Counted from the stretch's first letter, positions 9,432 to 20,162 are shown. The stretch: 64,000 bases of DNA from Flavobacterium daejeonense DSM 17708 (GCF_000425425.1 NZ_AUDK01000001.1:124001-188000); one strand, 5' to 3'. Notes: generated from the sequence alone by a model not told the origin. Translations and numbers: made by a program.

Positions 9432-9472
9432 TAAAAAAAATAACCCGAAAATTAAATGTAATCTTCGGGTTA
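9432..9472 (-). terminator. Terminator of the division/cell-wall cluster after ftsZ
   Basis: TAACCCGAA (9441-9449) pairs perfectly with TTCGGGTTA (9464-9472). On the minus strand the hairpin is followed by eight T. It lies 21 bases beyond the ftsZ stop and should end the long mraZ-ftsZ transcript. Confidence 0.88.
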
Positions 9473-9492
9473 TTATCTATGAATTAAGCCAA

Positions 9493-11475
9493 CTAATCTA
9501 CATTATCATGCAAATAAGAGTTATTAGAACGCAATTGTAAATCGTTATTACTATCGGTTCCAACTGATATTCTTGAATTTGCATTATTCGTTTGATTGTT
9601 TGAAATATCGATACCTAATCTTTTATAAGCAGGTTCTTTTTCATACTCATCAATACGGGAAACATTATTATGAAACTTGTAATTGAATTCTTTTAATTTC
9701 TTTCTTCTCTCATCAGCTCTTAAACGCAATGTTTCTTCAATTGTCATTTCGATTGGCGAAATATCCTCAGCTTTAGAAAAATCATCCTGAGCCAATTCTA
9801 CTTTTTTCATCGTAATGTTCAATTCCTCCGGAATCACTTCCTCTACTACTTTCGCAGCAGGTTTGGCAGCTGTTAATTCGTTTTCAGCATCCATATATTC
9901 CTCTAAAGAATATTTGATAACTCCTTTTTCAGAAACCTCCGTTACAGGCACAAACTGAACTGCTTCTTTCACCTTAATTTCTTTAGTTTCATTCGTCAAT
10001 TCAAATAAAACTCTTTCTTCTTTTGGTTGTTCCTGAACAGGTTCTGGCTGTGCAGGTTCTGATTTAAAAAGAGGCAAATCAAAAGAAAATGAAGTTTGCT
10101 CTTGTTTTTCTACTGCTTTTGGTCCTTCAACAACCGGCTGGTTTACTTCTTCTACTTTTGGAGCCGAAAAAGTAAATTCTTCTTCTTTGATCGGAGAAAC
10201 AATCTCAAAAGTAACATCGATATTTTTAATAAATTCTGACATCGCCATCAAGTCCTCGTTTCCCGGAACCGGAACTACCGTTTCCTGAACCTGAGGAGCA
10301 GCCGCAACTACTTCTTCTTCTTCTTCAATCAATTCAAAAACCACTTTGTTTTCCGGAGCAGCTACCGGTTTATCTATATTCAAATCAAAATTAGCAACCG
10401 GAGCATTACTTAGATTATGAACAATTTTTTGCTCATCTTCTAAAGTATGAATGATTTTTTTAGGCTCTGTATTTACAATTCCGCTTTGTTGTTCAATATC
10501 AAATCCGGTAGCAATAATAGTTACCGCTACTGCATCTCCTAATGTGTCGTCTTCACCAACCCCCATAATGATATTGGCATTATAACCAGCTTCGCTTTGA
10601 ATATGGTCATTGATTTCTCCAATTTCATCTAAAGTAATTTCATTAGATCCAGAAACGATGAGCAACAATACGTTTTTGGCACCTGTAATTTTGTTATCAT
10701 TCAATAATGGAGAATCTAAAGCTGCAATAATAGCTTCTTTCGCTCTGTTTTCACCTGCAGCCACAGCCGACCCCATAATAGCCGTTCCGCTGTTAGCCAA
10801 TACCGTCTTAGCATCACGTAAGTCGATATTTTGAGTATAGTGATGAGTAATAACTTCAGCAATTCCTCTTGAGGCTGTTGCTAAAACTTCATCCGCTTTA
10901 GAGAATCCGGCTTTAAAACCAAGATTTCCATAAACTTCTCTTAATTTGTTATTATTAATAACAATTAAAGAATCTACCTGTTTACGTAATTTTTCAATTC
11001 CGATAAGCGCTTGCTCCTGACGCACCTTTCCTTCAAAAGTAAACGGCAAAGTCACAATACCTACAGTCAGAATTTCTCTTTCCTTAGCCAGTTGAGCAAT
11101 TACAGGCGCAGCACCGGTTCCGGTACCCCCACCCATTCCGGCAGTAATAAAAACCATCTTTGTATTGCGATCTAACATCTTTTCGATATCTGCAATACTT
11201 TCAATAGCCGACTGTTGTCCTACATCCGGGTTTGCTCCGGCTCCAAGACCTTCTGTTAAGTTTACTCCTAACTGAATTTTGTTAGGCACAGCACTGTTTT
11301 GTAAAGCTTGCGAATCGGTATTACAAACAATAAAATCAACACCTTTAATTCCCTGTCTAAACATGTGGTTGATCGCGTTACTACCGCCACCTCCTACACC
11401 AATTACTTTGATAACATTTGATTGATTTTTAGGCAAATCAAATGAAATACTTCCAAATTCTGAGTTGCTCGTCAT
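9493..11475 (-). CDS. ftsZ: Cell division GTPase FtsZ with long C-terminal extension
   Basis: Tubulin-like GTPase that forms the Z ring. The GTP-binding part is complete: GVGGGGSNAINHM near the N-terminus and the tubulin signature GGGTGTGAAP. The globular core ends around residue 330. A very long acidic linker of about 290 residues, rich in Glu, Val and Pro, follows, then a conserved-looking block EKEPAYKRLGIDI and an Asn/Ser-rich tail. At 660 residues it is far longer than the ~380 of E. coli, as is common in Bacteroidota. Last gene of the division cluster, 55 bases after ftsA, with a strong terminator behind it. Start is ATG. Confidence 0.98.
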   Translation of the reverse strand: MTSNSEFGSISFDLPKNQSNVIKVIGVGGGGSNAINHMFRQGIKGVDFIVCNTDSQALQNSAVPNKIQLGVNLTEGLGAGANPDVGQQSAIESIADIEKMLDRNTKMVFITAGMGGGTGTGAAPVIAQLAKEREILTVGIVTLPFTFEGKVRQEQALIGIEKLRKQVDSLIVINNNKLREVYGNLGFKAGFSKADEVLATASRGIAEVITHHYTQNIDLRDAKTVLANSGTAIMGSAVAAGENRAKEAIIAALDSPLLNDNKITGAKNVLLLIVSGSNEITLDEIGEINDHIQSEAGYNANIIMGVGEDDTLGDAVAVTIIATGFDIEQQSGIVNTEPKKIIHTLEDEQKIVHNLSNAPVANFDLNIDKPVAAPENKVVFELIEEEEEVVAAAPQVQETVVPVPGNEDLMAMSEFIKNIDVTFEIVSPIKEEEFTFSAPKVEEVNQPVVEGPKAVEKQEQTSFSFDLPLFKSEPAQPEPVQEQPKEERVLFELTNETKEIKVKEAVQFVPVTEVSEKGVIKYSLEEYMDAENELTAAKPAAKVVEEVIPEELNITMKKVELAQDDFSKAEDISPIEMTIEETLRLRADERRKKLKEFNYKFHNNVSRIDEYEKEPAYKRLGIDISNNQTNNANSRISVGTDSNNDLQLRSNNSYLHDNVD

Positions 11476-11530
11476 ATTATTTGGTATTTGATATTAATAT
11501 ATTTTGTCTTTATTCTTCTCTTTCTCCCTG

Positions 11531-12910
11531 TTACTCAGCGTTATCTAAAAAATCTTTGATTTTATCTACATAGCGATCAAAGAAAGAACGCTTAATCTTA
11601 TCCCCTGTAGATTCTTCTTTTTTAGAATAGACTTCTGTTTCCACTTCTTCTACCTGTTGCTGAACTCTTTCCACAGGTTCGGCTACCGGTTCGCGGTAAA
11701 AAACATTTCTTTGCTGAACTACTTCTTCTTTTCTAACAGCACTTTGCGTATTATTCGCAATACTGTTCATCACTAATCCAACAGCTGTAGCATATAACGG
11801 ACTTGAAAATTCCTCATCTGAATTACCAGCCAAATGCTCATTTGGATATCCAATTCTGGTATCCATTCCTGTTATGTACTCCACTAATTGTTTAATGTGT
11901 TTCAATTGAGCGCCACCACCGGTAAGTACAATTCCGGCAATTAGTTTTTTTCTTGGATCTTCGTGTCCGTAAGCTTTCACTTCGTTAAAAACCTGCTCAA
12001 TGATTTCAACCACACGGGCATGAATAATTTTGGATAAATTTTTAAGCGAAATTTCCTTTGGCTCTCTGCCTCTTAACCCCGGAATTGAAACAATTTCATT
12101 GTCTTTATTTTCTCCCGGCCAGGCAGATCCAAATTTCACCTTTAATAATTCAGCCTGTTTTTCTATAATAGAGCAACCTTCTTTGATATCATCTGTGATT
12201 ACATTCCCTCCAAAAGGAATCACAGCGGTATGACGAATAATTCCGTCTTTAAAAATTGCCAAGTCAGTTGTTCCACCACCAATATCAATCAAAGCCACTC
12301 CGGCTTCTTTTTCTTCCTGACTCAAAACAGCATCTGAAGAAGCTAACGGCTCCAATGTTAATCCTGACAACTCAATTCCGGAACTCTGAATACAACGGCC
12401 CACATTACGAATTGAAGAAGCCTGACCTACCACCACATGAAAGCTGGATTCTAAGCGCCCTCCATACATCCCGATAGGTTCTTTAATTTCAGATTGTCCG
12501 TCAATTTTAAATTCCTGAGGCAATACGTGAATAATTTCCTCTCCCGGTAACATTGCTAATTTGTTCACCTGATCAATCAACAACTGAATATCAGCACCAC
12601 CAATTACCTCCTCAGGATTGCTACGACTAATGTAATCTGTATGTTGAATACTGCGAATATGCTGACCCGCAATTCCTACTACAACATCTTTAATTTTATA
12701 ACCTGAATTTACTTCCGCATCATTTATTGCCTGCTGGATAGACTGAATGGTTTGTGTAATGTTATTTACCACACCTCTGGCCACGCCTAAGCTCTTGGAT
12801 TTTCCAACCCCCAAAATTTCTAACTTTCCATACTCATTTTTCTTGCCAATCATGGCTACGATTTTGGTTGTCCCTATATCTAGACCTACTGCAATATTCT
12901 CTTTTTCCAT
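11531..12910 (-). CDS. ftsA: Cell division protein FtsA
   Basis: Actin-fold ATPase that tethers FtsZ to the inner membrane and recruits later division proteins. The actin-type phosphate loops are visible: GLDIGTTKIVAMIG at the N-terminus and LIDIGGGTTDLAIF in the middle; the adenosine motif VLTGGGAQL follows. At 459 residues it is slightly longer than E. coli FtsA (420), from a polar stretch before the C-terminus. The end, KIKRSFFDRYVDKIKDFLDNAE, fits the amphipathic membrane-binding helix. It lies between ftsQ (6-base gap) and ftsZ in the same operon. Start is ATG. Confidence 0.97.
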   Translation of the reverse strand: MEKENIAVGLDIGTTKIVAMIGKKNEYGKLEILGVGKSKSLGVARGVVNNITQTIQSIQQAINDAEVNSGYKIKDVVVGIAGQHIRSIQHTDYISRSNPEEVIGGADIQLLIDQVNKLAMLPGEEIIHVLPQEFKIDGQSEIKEPIGMYGGRLESSFHVVVGQASSIRNVGRCIQSSGIELSGLTLEPLASSDAVLSQEEKEAGVALIDIGGGTTDLAIFKDGIIRHTAVIPFGGNVITDDIKEGCSIIEKQAELLKVKFGSAWPGENKDNEIVSIPGLRGREPKEISLKNLSKIIHARVVEIIEQVFNEVKAYGHEDPRKKLIAGIVLTGGGAQLKHIKQLVEYITGMDTRIGYPNEHLAGNSDEEFSSPLYATAVGLVMNSIANNTQSAVRKEEVVQQRNVFYREPVAEPVERVQQQVEEVETEVYSKKEESTGDKIKRSFFDRYVDKIKDFLDNAE

Positions 12911-12916
12911 TTTCTA

Positions 12917-13642
12917 TTATTTAGTGCAAACTACTTGTTTTGTAAACCTCAGGTCAATTTTTTTGTATTTATACAATGTACTATCTAAAACCGCTTTTTG
13001 AAAAAAGGCTTTATAGTTCTTAAATTTTGTTTCAAAATTCCTCATACTACCAAAATCAATCTGGTAATTATAATTCCTGTTGAACATTTTTAAGCTCGCA
13101 TTCGGCATAATTTGAATTGCAATGATGTTTTTTTTCAAAAAATCATCCTCATAAATCACACGAAACAAACACGCCAATTTCTCTTCATTCTTACTGTTTA
13201 TATCTCCGGACACCAGCGGAACTCTGGCTGTAAAATTATCCGAAAGCGGCATCTTACCACCTTTATAATCAACATAAAAAGATTCAAATTCACTGACCAC
13301 TCTGGCTACAGGAGTCTTTTGCTTTACAACCGCTTTCAAAACACCATCGATACTTACAAACACATCCGATTCGTCAATCATCGCATTTGAATCTAGTATT
13401 TTCTCTAGCTTATTCAAAGCTAATTTATCTTTTTCAATAGCTAAACGGTTGTTCATATTTTCTATTAACAATTTATTAACCGCTTCTTCTTTGATAAAAA
13501 GATTGTTTTCTCCTACAAAAACCACATTGATTTTAGCCAGTTTTCGCTTCTCATTTCGCTTTGATGTGAACGAAAAAAGAAACAACACCAAAGCAAACAT
13601 TAAAATTAATCTGAGATTAGTCCAGTTAAATATTTTTTTCAT
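12917..13642 (-). CDS. ftsQ: Cell division protein FtsQ
   Basis: A 241-residue bitopic membrane protein: short cytoplasmic N-terminus, one membrane helix (about 10-27), then a periplasmic POTRA plus beta domain. FtsQ links early to late divisome proteins through FtsL/FtsB. Primary sequence is poorly conserved in this family, so the call rests on topology, size and position between murC and ftsA in the standard division cluster. The start overlaps the end of murC by 17 bases, implying translational coupling. It is close to the E. coli length (276). Confidence 0.9.
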   Translation of the reverse strand: MKKIFNWTNLRLILMFALVLFLFSFTSKRNEKRKLAKINVVFVGENNLFIKEEAVNKLLIENMNNRLAIEKDKLALNKLEKILDSNAMIDESDVFVSIDGVLKAVVKQKTPVARVVSEFESFYVDYKGGKMPLSDNFTARVPLVSGDINSKNEEKLACLFRVIYEDDFLKKNIIAIQIMPNASLKMFNRNYNYQIDFGSMRNFETKFKNYKAFFQKAVLDSTLYKYKKIDLRFTKQVVCTK

Positions 13643-14978
13643 TCAATGCATTTTTAATTTCCCCTACCATTTCTCCAATATCACCTGCACCAATAGTCAC
13701 ATAAACGGATGCATTATTTTCTACCATCATCGGAATTAATGCTTCTTTAGAAACAATTTTCTTGTTTGGGTTATCGATTTTAGATAACAACCACTCCGAT
13801 GTTATTCCTTCCATAGGCAATTCTCTTGCCGGATAAATATCCATTAAAAACACTTCATCAAACTGCGAAAGACTTTTAGCAAAATCATCCGCAAAATCTC
13901 TGGTTCGACTAAAAAGATGCGGCTGAAAAACAGCCAACACTTTTTTACCCGGATACAGCTCTCTCACAGCCTGATGCACTGCATTAATTTCAGTAGGATG
14001 ATGTGCATAATCATCGATATAAACCAAATTTTCCAATTTTATTTGATACGAAAAACGTCTTCGTATTCCTTTGAATGAAGCTAAGGCTCTTCCAATGGCA
14101 TCGGTTGGGGTGCCGAAATTTACTGCCATTGCAAGAGCCATTAAAGCATTCATCAAATTGTGTCGTCCTGGTAATCCAAAACGAAAATCTTTCAAAATCC
14201 CATTTGGAGTTTCTACATCAAAAACATAACTACCATCTTCAATTCTAATATTACAAGCATTGTAACCCGCTTTTTCATTAACACCAACAGTAACACCCGA
14301 AAGTGGTAATTGCGTGGTTACAAACAATTTATTTTTATCCTGAACTTTATCTGCAAATTCTGTAAACGATTCTTTAATAGCTTCATCAGTCCCATAAATA
14401 TCCAAGTGATCAGCATCCATAGAAGTCACGCAGGCAATATTGGGATGCAAATGCAAAAAGGAACGGTCAAATTCATCAGCTTCAACTACAGTTACCGTTT
14501 TTCCGCTGCCTATTAAATTGGAATTATAATTCTCCACAATCCCGCCAATAAAAGCCGTAACATCAGCTCCACTTTCGTGTAAAATATGCCCTAAAATACT
14601 GGAAGTAGTTGTCTTTCCGTGTGTTCCGGCAACAGCAAAACAAAAGGTATCTTTAGTAATAATTCCTAAAACTTCGGCACGTTTTTTAACCTGATAATTA
14701 CGTTCTAAGAAATAATTCCATTGTGAATGATTTTTAGGCACTGCAGGAGTAATAATTACCAAAGTATTTTCAACAAAATAATTTTTAGGAATTAAATTAA
14801 TATCATCTTCAAAATGAATATCAATTCCGCTTTCAATCAACTCATTGGTTAAAATTGTAGGCGTTTTATCATAACCAGAAACTTCTTTTCCAATGTACTT
14901 AAAATAACGCGCCAAAGCACTCATACCAATACCACCGACACCGATAAAATAGACGTTTTGTATTTGATTTAAGTTCAT
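13626..14978 (-). CDS. murC: UDP-N-acetylmuramate--L-alanine ligase MurC
   Basis: First amino-acid ligase of peptidoglycan precursor synthesis, adding L-Ala to UDP-MurNAc in the cytoplasm with ATP. The Mur-ligase layout is complete: N-terminal UDP-binding Rossmann region GVGGIGMSALA, ATP P-loop AGTHGKTTTSS, the central DADHLDIYG motif, and the C-terminal domain with YIDDYAHHPTE. At 450 residues it is slightly shorter than E. coli MurC (491). The 3' end overlaps ftsQ by 17 bases; murG lies 21 bases upstream. Confidence 0.97.
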   Translation of the reverse strand: MNLNQIQNVYFIGVGGIGMSALARYFKYIGKEVSGYDKTPTILTNELIESGIDIHFEDDINLIPKNYFVENTLVIITPAVPKNHSQWNYFLERNYQVKKRAEVLGIITKDTFCFAVAGTHGKTTTSSILGHILHESGADVTAFIGGIVENYNSNLIGSGKTVTVVEADEFDRSFLHLHPNIACVTSMDADHLDIYGTDEAIKESFTEFADKVQDKNKLFVTTQLPLSGVTVGVNEKAGYNACNIRIEDGSYVFDVETPNGILKDFRFGLPGRHNLMNALMALAMAVNFGTPTDAIGRALASFKGIRRRFSYQIKLENLVYIDDYAHHPTEINAVHQAVRELYPGKKVLAVFQPHLFSRTRDFADDFAKSLSQFDEVFLMDIYPARELPMEGITSEWLLSKIDNPNKKIVSKEALIPMMVENNASVYVTIGAGDIGEMVGEIKNALNEKNI

Positions 14979-14999
14979 AATGATTATATTTATTTCTGA

Positions 15000-16094
15000 T
15001 TATTTCTTTCTAATTAATTTCACTACTTCATCGGCAATTTGTTTTGTTGCCTCAGGCAAAGCCAATTCTTTTATGTTTTCACTCAGCTGTTTTTGCTTTT
15101 CAGGATCTTTTAATAAAGCTTCGAAAACCAAACTGAATTCAGCATCCAATTGGGATTCCTTAAGCAAAATAGCTCCTTTTTTATCCACAATTGCTTTGGC
15201 ATTTTTAGTTTGATGATCTTCGGCAACATTTGGCGACGGAATAAAAATGACCGGTTTCCCTACAATACATAATTCCGACACCGAAGAAGCCCCAGCCCTG
15301 GAAATAACAATATCAGCGGCTGCATAAACCAAGTCCATTCTTTCGATAAAAGCTGCGACCTGAACATTTTCAGAATTATATTTTTGATATTCTTCAAAAT
15401 ACAATTTTCCGCATTGCCAGATAATCTGAACATTTTGAGCCAAAATATTTTTCAGCTCTTTTTCAATTAACTGATTCATTCGTCTGGCACCTAAACTTCC
15501 GCCAAGCACTAAAAGTGTTTTTTTATTGGCACCCAATTTAAAATGAGCAATCGCCTCAGCTCTTTTATCAGCAATAGCAATCAAATCCTGACGCACCGGA
15601 TTCCCCGTTAAAATCATTTTTTCTTTTGGAAAAAAGCGTTCCAGATTCTCATAAGCCACACAAATTTTGTTCGCTTTTTTACTCAACAATTTATTAGTAA
15701 TTCCCGGGAAAGAATTTTGTTCCTGAATTAATGTTGGCACTCCTAACATATTTGCCATTTGCAATAATGGTCCGCTGGCAAAACCACCAGTCCCGATTAC
15801 CACATCCGGTTTAAATGCTTTTATAATTTTTTGGGATTTCCACAAACTGCTGATGAGTTTTAAAGGAAACATGGCATTTTGCAAAGTCAACTTTCGCTGC
15901 AATCCCGCAATCCACAAACCTTCAATAGCATAACCTGCCTGAGGCACTTTTTGCATTTCCATTTTATCCTGGGCTCCCACAAAAAGAAACTCCGCATCAG
16001 GAAATCTTGATTTTAATTCATTAGCAATTGCCACCGCAGGATAAATATGCCCTCCGGTTCCTCCGCCACTTAATATAAATTTATACTGTCCCAT
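15000..16094 (-). CDS. murG: UDP-GlcNAc transferase MurG (lipid II synthesis)
   Basis: Peripheral inner-membrane GT28 glycosyltransferase that adds GlcNAc to lipid I to give lipid II. The signature glycine loops are present: [12 protein letters not shown] at the N-terminus, GTGGFASGP, and [11 protein letters not shown] at the start of the C-terminal domain; the UDP-GlcNAc binding region [13 protein letters not shown] follows. At 364 residues it is the usual length. It lies between ftsW (34 bases upstream) and murC in the cluster. Start is ATG. Confidence 0.97.
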   Translation of the reverse strand: MGQYKFILSGGGTGGHIYPAVAIANELKSRFPDAEFLFVGAQDKMEMQKVPQAGYAIEGLWIAGLQRKLTLQNAMFPLKLISSLWKSQKIIKAFKPDVVIGTGGFASGPLLQMANMLGVPTLIQEQNSFPGITNKLLSKKANKICVAYENLERFFPKEKMILTGNPVRQDLIAIADKRAEAIAHFKLGANKKTLLVLGGSLGARRMNQLIEKELKNILAQNVQIIWQCGKLYFEEYQKYNSENVQVAAFIERMDLVYAAADIVISRAGASSVSELCIVGKPVIFIPSPNVAEDHQTKNAKAIVDKKGAILLKESQLDAEFSLVFEALLKDPEKQKQLSENIKELALPEATKQIADEVVKLIRKK

Positions 16095-16128
16095 TGCTAT
16101 AAAAATCTATTTCTATTGGTTTCGAATA

Positions 16129-17424
16129 TTACTTATTCAAAACAGCATTCATCGGATTATTTGTTTTATCTTCAATCGAAAAAGATTGATTTTGATTTTG
16201 TTCATCTTCAGCTGCCAGTTGGGCATCAATCAATCGCTGTAAAGCTTCTTCTCTTCGGGCAGCTTCTTTTTGTTCCTGCTCGATTTCCTCTTCTTTTTTG
16301 GTTACCCCAATAATAATTCCCAAAGAAATACAAGTCATCCAAATAGAAGTTCCTCCGCTACTGATAAGCGGCAAAGTTTGTCCGGTAACCGGCAATAATT
16401 CCACTGCCACAGCCATATTAATCATCGCCTGAAAAATCATTGGAAAACCCAGTCCGATAACGACCAATTTCCCAAAAAGCGTATTCGCTTTATGCGAAGC
16501 AACCACAAAACGAAATAACAACAATAAATACAAAGCCAACACTCCCAGTCCGCCAATCAAACCATATTCTTCCACAATAATGGCATAAATAAAATCGGAA
16601 GAAGATTGCGGCAAAAAGTTTTTTTGCACACTTTTTCCAGGTCCTAAACCGTAAATTTTTCCGGAAGCAATTGCAATTTTAGCTTTCTCTATCTGATAAT
16701 CGTCTTCGTCGGGTTTATTGGTACTGAAATTTTCAATTCGGCTTTCCCAGGTTCTTACCCTCGAAAACAATTTGGCATCCGGAAAAGCTTTAGATAACAC
16801 CCAGAAAAAGGACAAGAAAACAATTCCCGAGCCCACAATAATTCCGATATATTTCAAAGGATATTTCCCAACAAAAACCAGCATTAACACCATTGAAAAA
16901 ATCAATGCCGTAGTCGAAAAGTTAGCCGGAAGAATAAATATCAAAGTAATAAAGACCGGCAACCAAAGTTCCCTTAAAGACTGTACAAATTCGATAGGTT
17001 CGGTACGGGTTTTAGATAAATACCGCGCCACAAAAACATACAAAATCAAAGCCGCTAAAGCCGAAGGCTGAAACGAAATCCCTACAAAAGGTATCTGAAT
17101 CCAACGACTGGCATTGGCTCCACCAATTACGGTTCCTTTAATCATGGTTATGGCTAAAATAACCCAAACCACAGGCAAAGCAATTTTAGAAATGGATCTG
17201 AAATAATGATACGGGACTTTGTGTACGTAATAAATAATAGCAAAACCGCAGGCAACATGCGCCAAATGTTTCACTAAATAACCCAAAGTATTTCCGGTAC
17301 CATGCCCTAAATAAGCCAGATTACTACTGGCACTAAAAACAGGCATAAAGGAAAACAAGGCCAATAAGGCCACAAAAGACCAAATCCCTTTATCTCCGTT
17401 TAATCTGTTTATTAGTTTTTTCAT
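16129..17424 (-). CDS. ftsW: SEDS-family peptidoglycan polymerase FtsW
   Basis: A polytopic SEDS protein that polymerises septal peptidoglycan with its partner PBP, here the FtsI encoded in the same cluster. About ten membrane helices are readable. The C-terminal part has the SEDS signature PVTGQTLPLISSGGTSIW. After the last helix there is a charged, Glu/Gln-rich cytoplasmic tail of about 60 residues. Position between murD and murG, not beside rodA/mreBCD genes, favours FtsW over RodA. The 95-base gap upstream to murD holds short degenerate GTTATGAGT-like repeats and might carry an internal signal. 431 residues, ATG start. Confidence 0.93.
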   Translation of the reverse strand: MKKLINRLNGDKGIWSFVALLALFSFMPVFSASSNLAYLGHGTGNTLGYLVKHLAHVACGFAIIYYVHKVPYHYFRSISKIALPVVWVILAITMIKGTVIGGANASRWIQIPFVGISFQPSALAALILYVFVARYLSKTRTEPIEFVQSLRELWLPVFITLIFILPANFSTTALIFSMVLMLVFVGKYPLKYIGIIVGSGIVFLSFFWVLSKAFPDAKLFSRVRTWESRIENFSTNKPDEDDYQIEKAKIAIASGKIYGLGPGKSVQKNFLPQSSSDFIYAIIVEEYGLIGGLGVLALYLLLLFRFVVASHKANTLFGKLVVIGLGFPMIFQAMINMAVAVELLPVTGQTLPLISSGGTSIWMTCISLGIIIGVTKKEEEIEQEQKEAARREEALQRLIDAQLAAEDEQNQNQSFSIEDKTNNPMNAVLNK

Positions 17425-17519
17425 TCTTTTTTTAGTTATGAGTTATGAGTTATGGGTTGTGGGTTATAAGTAACTTGTATATACTCCTGACTCCCTTCTC
17501 CTAACTTCTGACTCTATTT

Positions 17520-18851
17520 TTATAAATTATGCACTGCCGCTTTAAACTGACGACCTCTGTCTTCGTAGTTTTCAAATAAATCAAAACTCGCACAGGCTGG
17601 CGATAATAAAACCGTATCTCCTTTTTCGGTAATACGTTGCGCCATTTTTACAGCATCGTTCATATTATTTACCTCCACCATAATATCAACCACATTTCCA
17701 AAAGCATCGATAATTTTTCTGTTATCCACACCTAAACAAATAATCGCTTTTACTTTTTCACGTACTAAAGCCATCAATTCGTTATAATCATTTCCTTTGT
17801 CTACTCCTCCAACAATCCAAACCGTTGGTGTCGTCATACTGTCCAATGCAAAGAAAGTTGCGTTTACATTGGTTGCTTTAGAATCATTAATGTATTGTAC
17901 ATTTTGAATTTTCAATACTTTTTCAAGACGGTGTTCTACACCCTGGAAATTAGATAAACTCTCACGAATTGTTGCTTTTCTAATTTGCATCAATTTGGCT
18001 ACAGAAGTCGCTGCCATGGCATTCTTTAAATTATGTTTTCCTTCTAAGGCAATTGATTCTGTTTCCATTTTAAATTCTTCCTGATTAATGATTGCTTCCA
18101 TTGTATTATTTTTTATAAAGGCTCCTTCTTCAAAAGTTTTTGTCAATGAAAAAGGAATTAATTTCGCTCTTGTTTTGTTCTTCTTCAACCAATCCGAAAT
18201 GGCTTCGTCATCTGCATCATAAATGAGATAATCCTCTTCGGTTTGATTCATCGTTATTCTAAATTTCGAATCAATATAATTCTCGTATTTATAATCGTAT
18301 CGGTCTAAATGATCCGGACTGATATTGGTTATAATCGCAATATGTGGTTTGTAATTTATAATTCCGTCCAATTGAAAACTACTCAACTCCAACACATAGC
18401 TATCGTACTTATCTTCGGCAACCTGTTCGGCAAAACTTTTTCCGATATTTCCCGCCAGTCCTACATTCAATCCTGCCGATTTCAACAAATGATACGTTAG
18501 CATCGTAGTGGTTGTTTTTCCATTACTTCCCGTAATCCCAATGGTAACCGCTTTTGTAAAAGGAGCCGCAAATTCTATTTCAGAAATCACCGGAATTCCT
18601 TTTTCAATCAGCTTTTTAACAATCGGCGCTTTTTCAGGAATACCGGGACTTTTCATCACCACATCGGCATTCAGAATTAAGGATTCAGTATGTTTTTCAT
18701 CCTCCCAGGCAATCGCATTTTGGATAAGAACTTCTTTGTAACTTTCTTTTATTTTTCCAAAATCAGACACAAAAACATCGTATCCTTTTTGTTTCCCTAA
18801 AATGGCTGTTCCCACGCCGCTTTCGCCACCGCCTAATACAACTAATCTCAT
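17520..18851 (-). CDS. murD: UDP-MurNAc-L-alanine--D-glutamate ligase MurD
   Basis: Adds D-Glu to UDP-MurNAc-L-Ala. Mur-ligase features: N-terminal Rossmann start VVLGGGESGVG, P-loop GITGSNGKTTTTML, the NISPDHLDRY motif, and the C-terminal INDSKATNVNATFFAL segment typical of MurD. It has 443 residues, the usual length. It begins 1 base after the mraY stop and is followed by ftsW after 95 bases. Start is ATG. Confidence 0.97.
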   Translation of the reverse strand: MRLVVLGGGESGVGTAILGKQKGYDVFVSDFGKIKESYKEVLIQNAIAWEDEKHTESLILNADVVMKSPGIPEKAPIVKKLIEKGIPVISEIEFAAPFTKAVTIGITGSNGKTTTTMLTYHLLKSAGLNVGLAGNIGKSFAEQVAEDKYDSYVLELSSFQLDGIINYKPHIAIITNISPDHLDRYDYKYENYIDSKFRITMNQTEEDYLIYDADDEAISDWLKKNKTRAKLIPFSLTKTFEEGAFIKNNTMEAIINQEEFKMETESIALEGKHNLKNAMAATSVAKLMQIRKATIRESLSNFQGVEHRLEKVLKIQNVQYINDSKATNVNATFFALDSMTTPTVWIVGGVDKGNDYNELMALVREKVKAIICLGVDNRKIIDAFGNVVDIMVEVNNMNDAVKMAQRITEKGDTVLLSPACASFDLFENYEDRGRQFKAAVHNL

Positions 18852-18852
18852 A

Positions 18853-20082
18853 TTATCTTAGTTTTAAGGTAACAATGGAAAGTATGGCCAGCATGATGGC
18901 TACAATCCAAAATCGGGTTACAATTTTACTTTCGTGATAACCTTTCTTCTGATAATGATGATGCAAAGGCGACATCAGGAAAATTCTCCGGCCTTCGCCA
19001 AAACGTTTCTTGGTATATTTAAAATAACTTACCTGTAGAACGACTGAGAAATTTTCGACTAAAAATATTCCGCACAATAATGGAATCAATAATTCTTTTC
19101 GAACGGCAATCGCTAAAACTGCAATAACTCCACCAATAGTTAAACTTCCTGTATCTCCCATAAATACTGAAGCGGGATATGAATTGTACCATAAAAATCC
19201 AATTAACGCCCCAACAAAAGCGGCAATAAAAACCGTCATTTCTCCCGAATTAGGGATGTACATAATGTTGAGATAATTGGAGAAAATAATATTTCCCGAA
19301 ACGAAGGTAAAAATAGCCAGCGCCAAGACCGAAATCGCTGAAGTTCCCGCTGCGAGCCCATCGATTCCATCGGTTAAATTCGCTCCGTTTGAAACTGCCG
19401 TGATAATAAAAATCACAACCGGAATAAAGATAATCCAGGCCCATTTTTGATAACCATCACCCGTCCAAGCTAATAATTCAGCATAATCAAACTCATTATT
19501 TTTGAAAAAAGGAATGGTCGTTGCTGTAGATTTTTCTTCAACAGGAGCCGGCATCACCACAGTTTCCGTAGGAACCTTAAAAACGTCAGTTTTTCCGGTA
19601 TCCGTTCTAACCGTTACATGAGGATTAAAATACAATACACTACCTACAATTAACCCTAATCCTACCTGACCCACAACTTTAAAAATTCCTTTTAAACCCT
19701 GTTTGTCTTTTTTGAAAATCTTGATATAATCGTCAATAAAACCAATGGTCCCCATCCACAAAGTCGTAACAATAAGTAAAACGATGTAAATATTATGCAA
19801 CTTAGCAAAAAGTAATACTGGTATCAGCGTAGCAAAAATGATAATCAAACCTCCCATTGTTGGAGTTCCTGCTTTTTCATTTTGACCTTGCAAACCTAAC
19901 TCACGAATAGTTTCACCCACCTGCTGTTTTTGCAAAAACTTAATAACTCTTTTACCATAAATAGTTGACAACAAAAGCGAAAGAATAAATGCCAATGAAG
20001 ATCTGAAGGTAATGTATTGAAAAACTCCCGTCCCGGAAAGATTTAATACTTTGTTGAAATAATCAAATAAATAATACAGCAT
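18853..20082 (-). CDS. mraY: Phospho-MurNAc-pentapeptide transferase MraY
   Basis: Integral membrane enzyme transferring phospho-MurNAc-pentapeptide to undecaprenyl phosphate, giving lipid I. MraY motifs are intact: [27 protein letters not shown], and the histidine motif PLHHHYQ near the C-terminus. At 409 residues it is about 50 longer than E. coli MraY (360). The excess is a polar insertion near residues 155-205, between a membrane helix and the segment leading to the NLTDGIDG motif. Such insertions are common in Bacteroidota as far as I know. It lies between murE (80-base gap) and murD (1-base gap). Start is ATG. Confidence 0.97.
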   Translation of the reverse strand: MLYYLFDYFNKVLNLSGTGVFQYITFRSSLAFILSLLLSTIYGKRVIKFLQKQQVGETIRELGLQGQNEKAGTPTMGGLIIIFATLIPVLLFAKLHNIYIVLLIVTTLWMGTIGFIDDYIKIFKKDKQGLKGIFKVVGQVGLGLIVGSVLYFNPHVTVRTDTGKTDVFKVPTETVVMPAPVEEKSTATTIPFFKNNEFDYAELLAWTGDGYQKWAWIIFIPVVIFIITAVSNGANLTDGIDGLAAGTSAISVLALAIFTFVSGNIIFSNYLNIMYIPNSGEMTVFIAAFVGALIGFLWYNSYPASVFMGDTGSLTIGGVIAVLAIAVRKELLIPLLCGIFLVENFSVVLQVSYFKYTKKRFGEGRRIFLMSPLHHHYQKKGYHESKIVTRFWIVAIMLAILSIVTLKLR

Positions 20083-20162
20083 ATCTTTTGGTCTATTTGT
20101 TTAATATTTAATTGTGTAATCGTTGTGTTTTTTATTTTTTAATCAGTTTGACGATTAGACTA

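Noticed and set aside
17425..17519. Degenerate GTTATGAGT-like repeats between murD and ftsW
   Set aside because: Only a few imperfect units without dyad symmetry; simple-sequence drift is enough to explain them.
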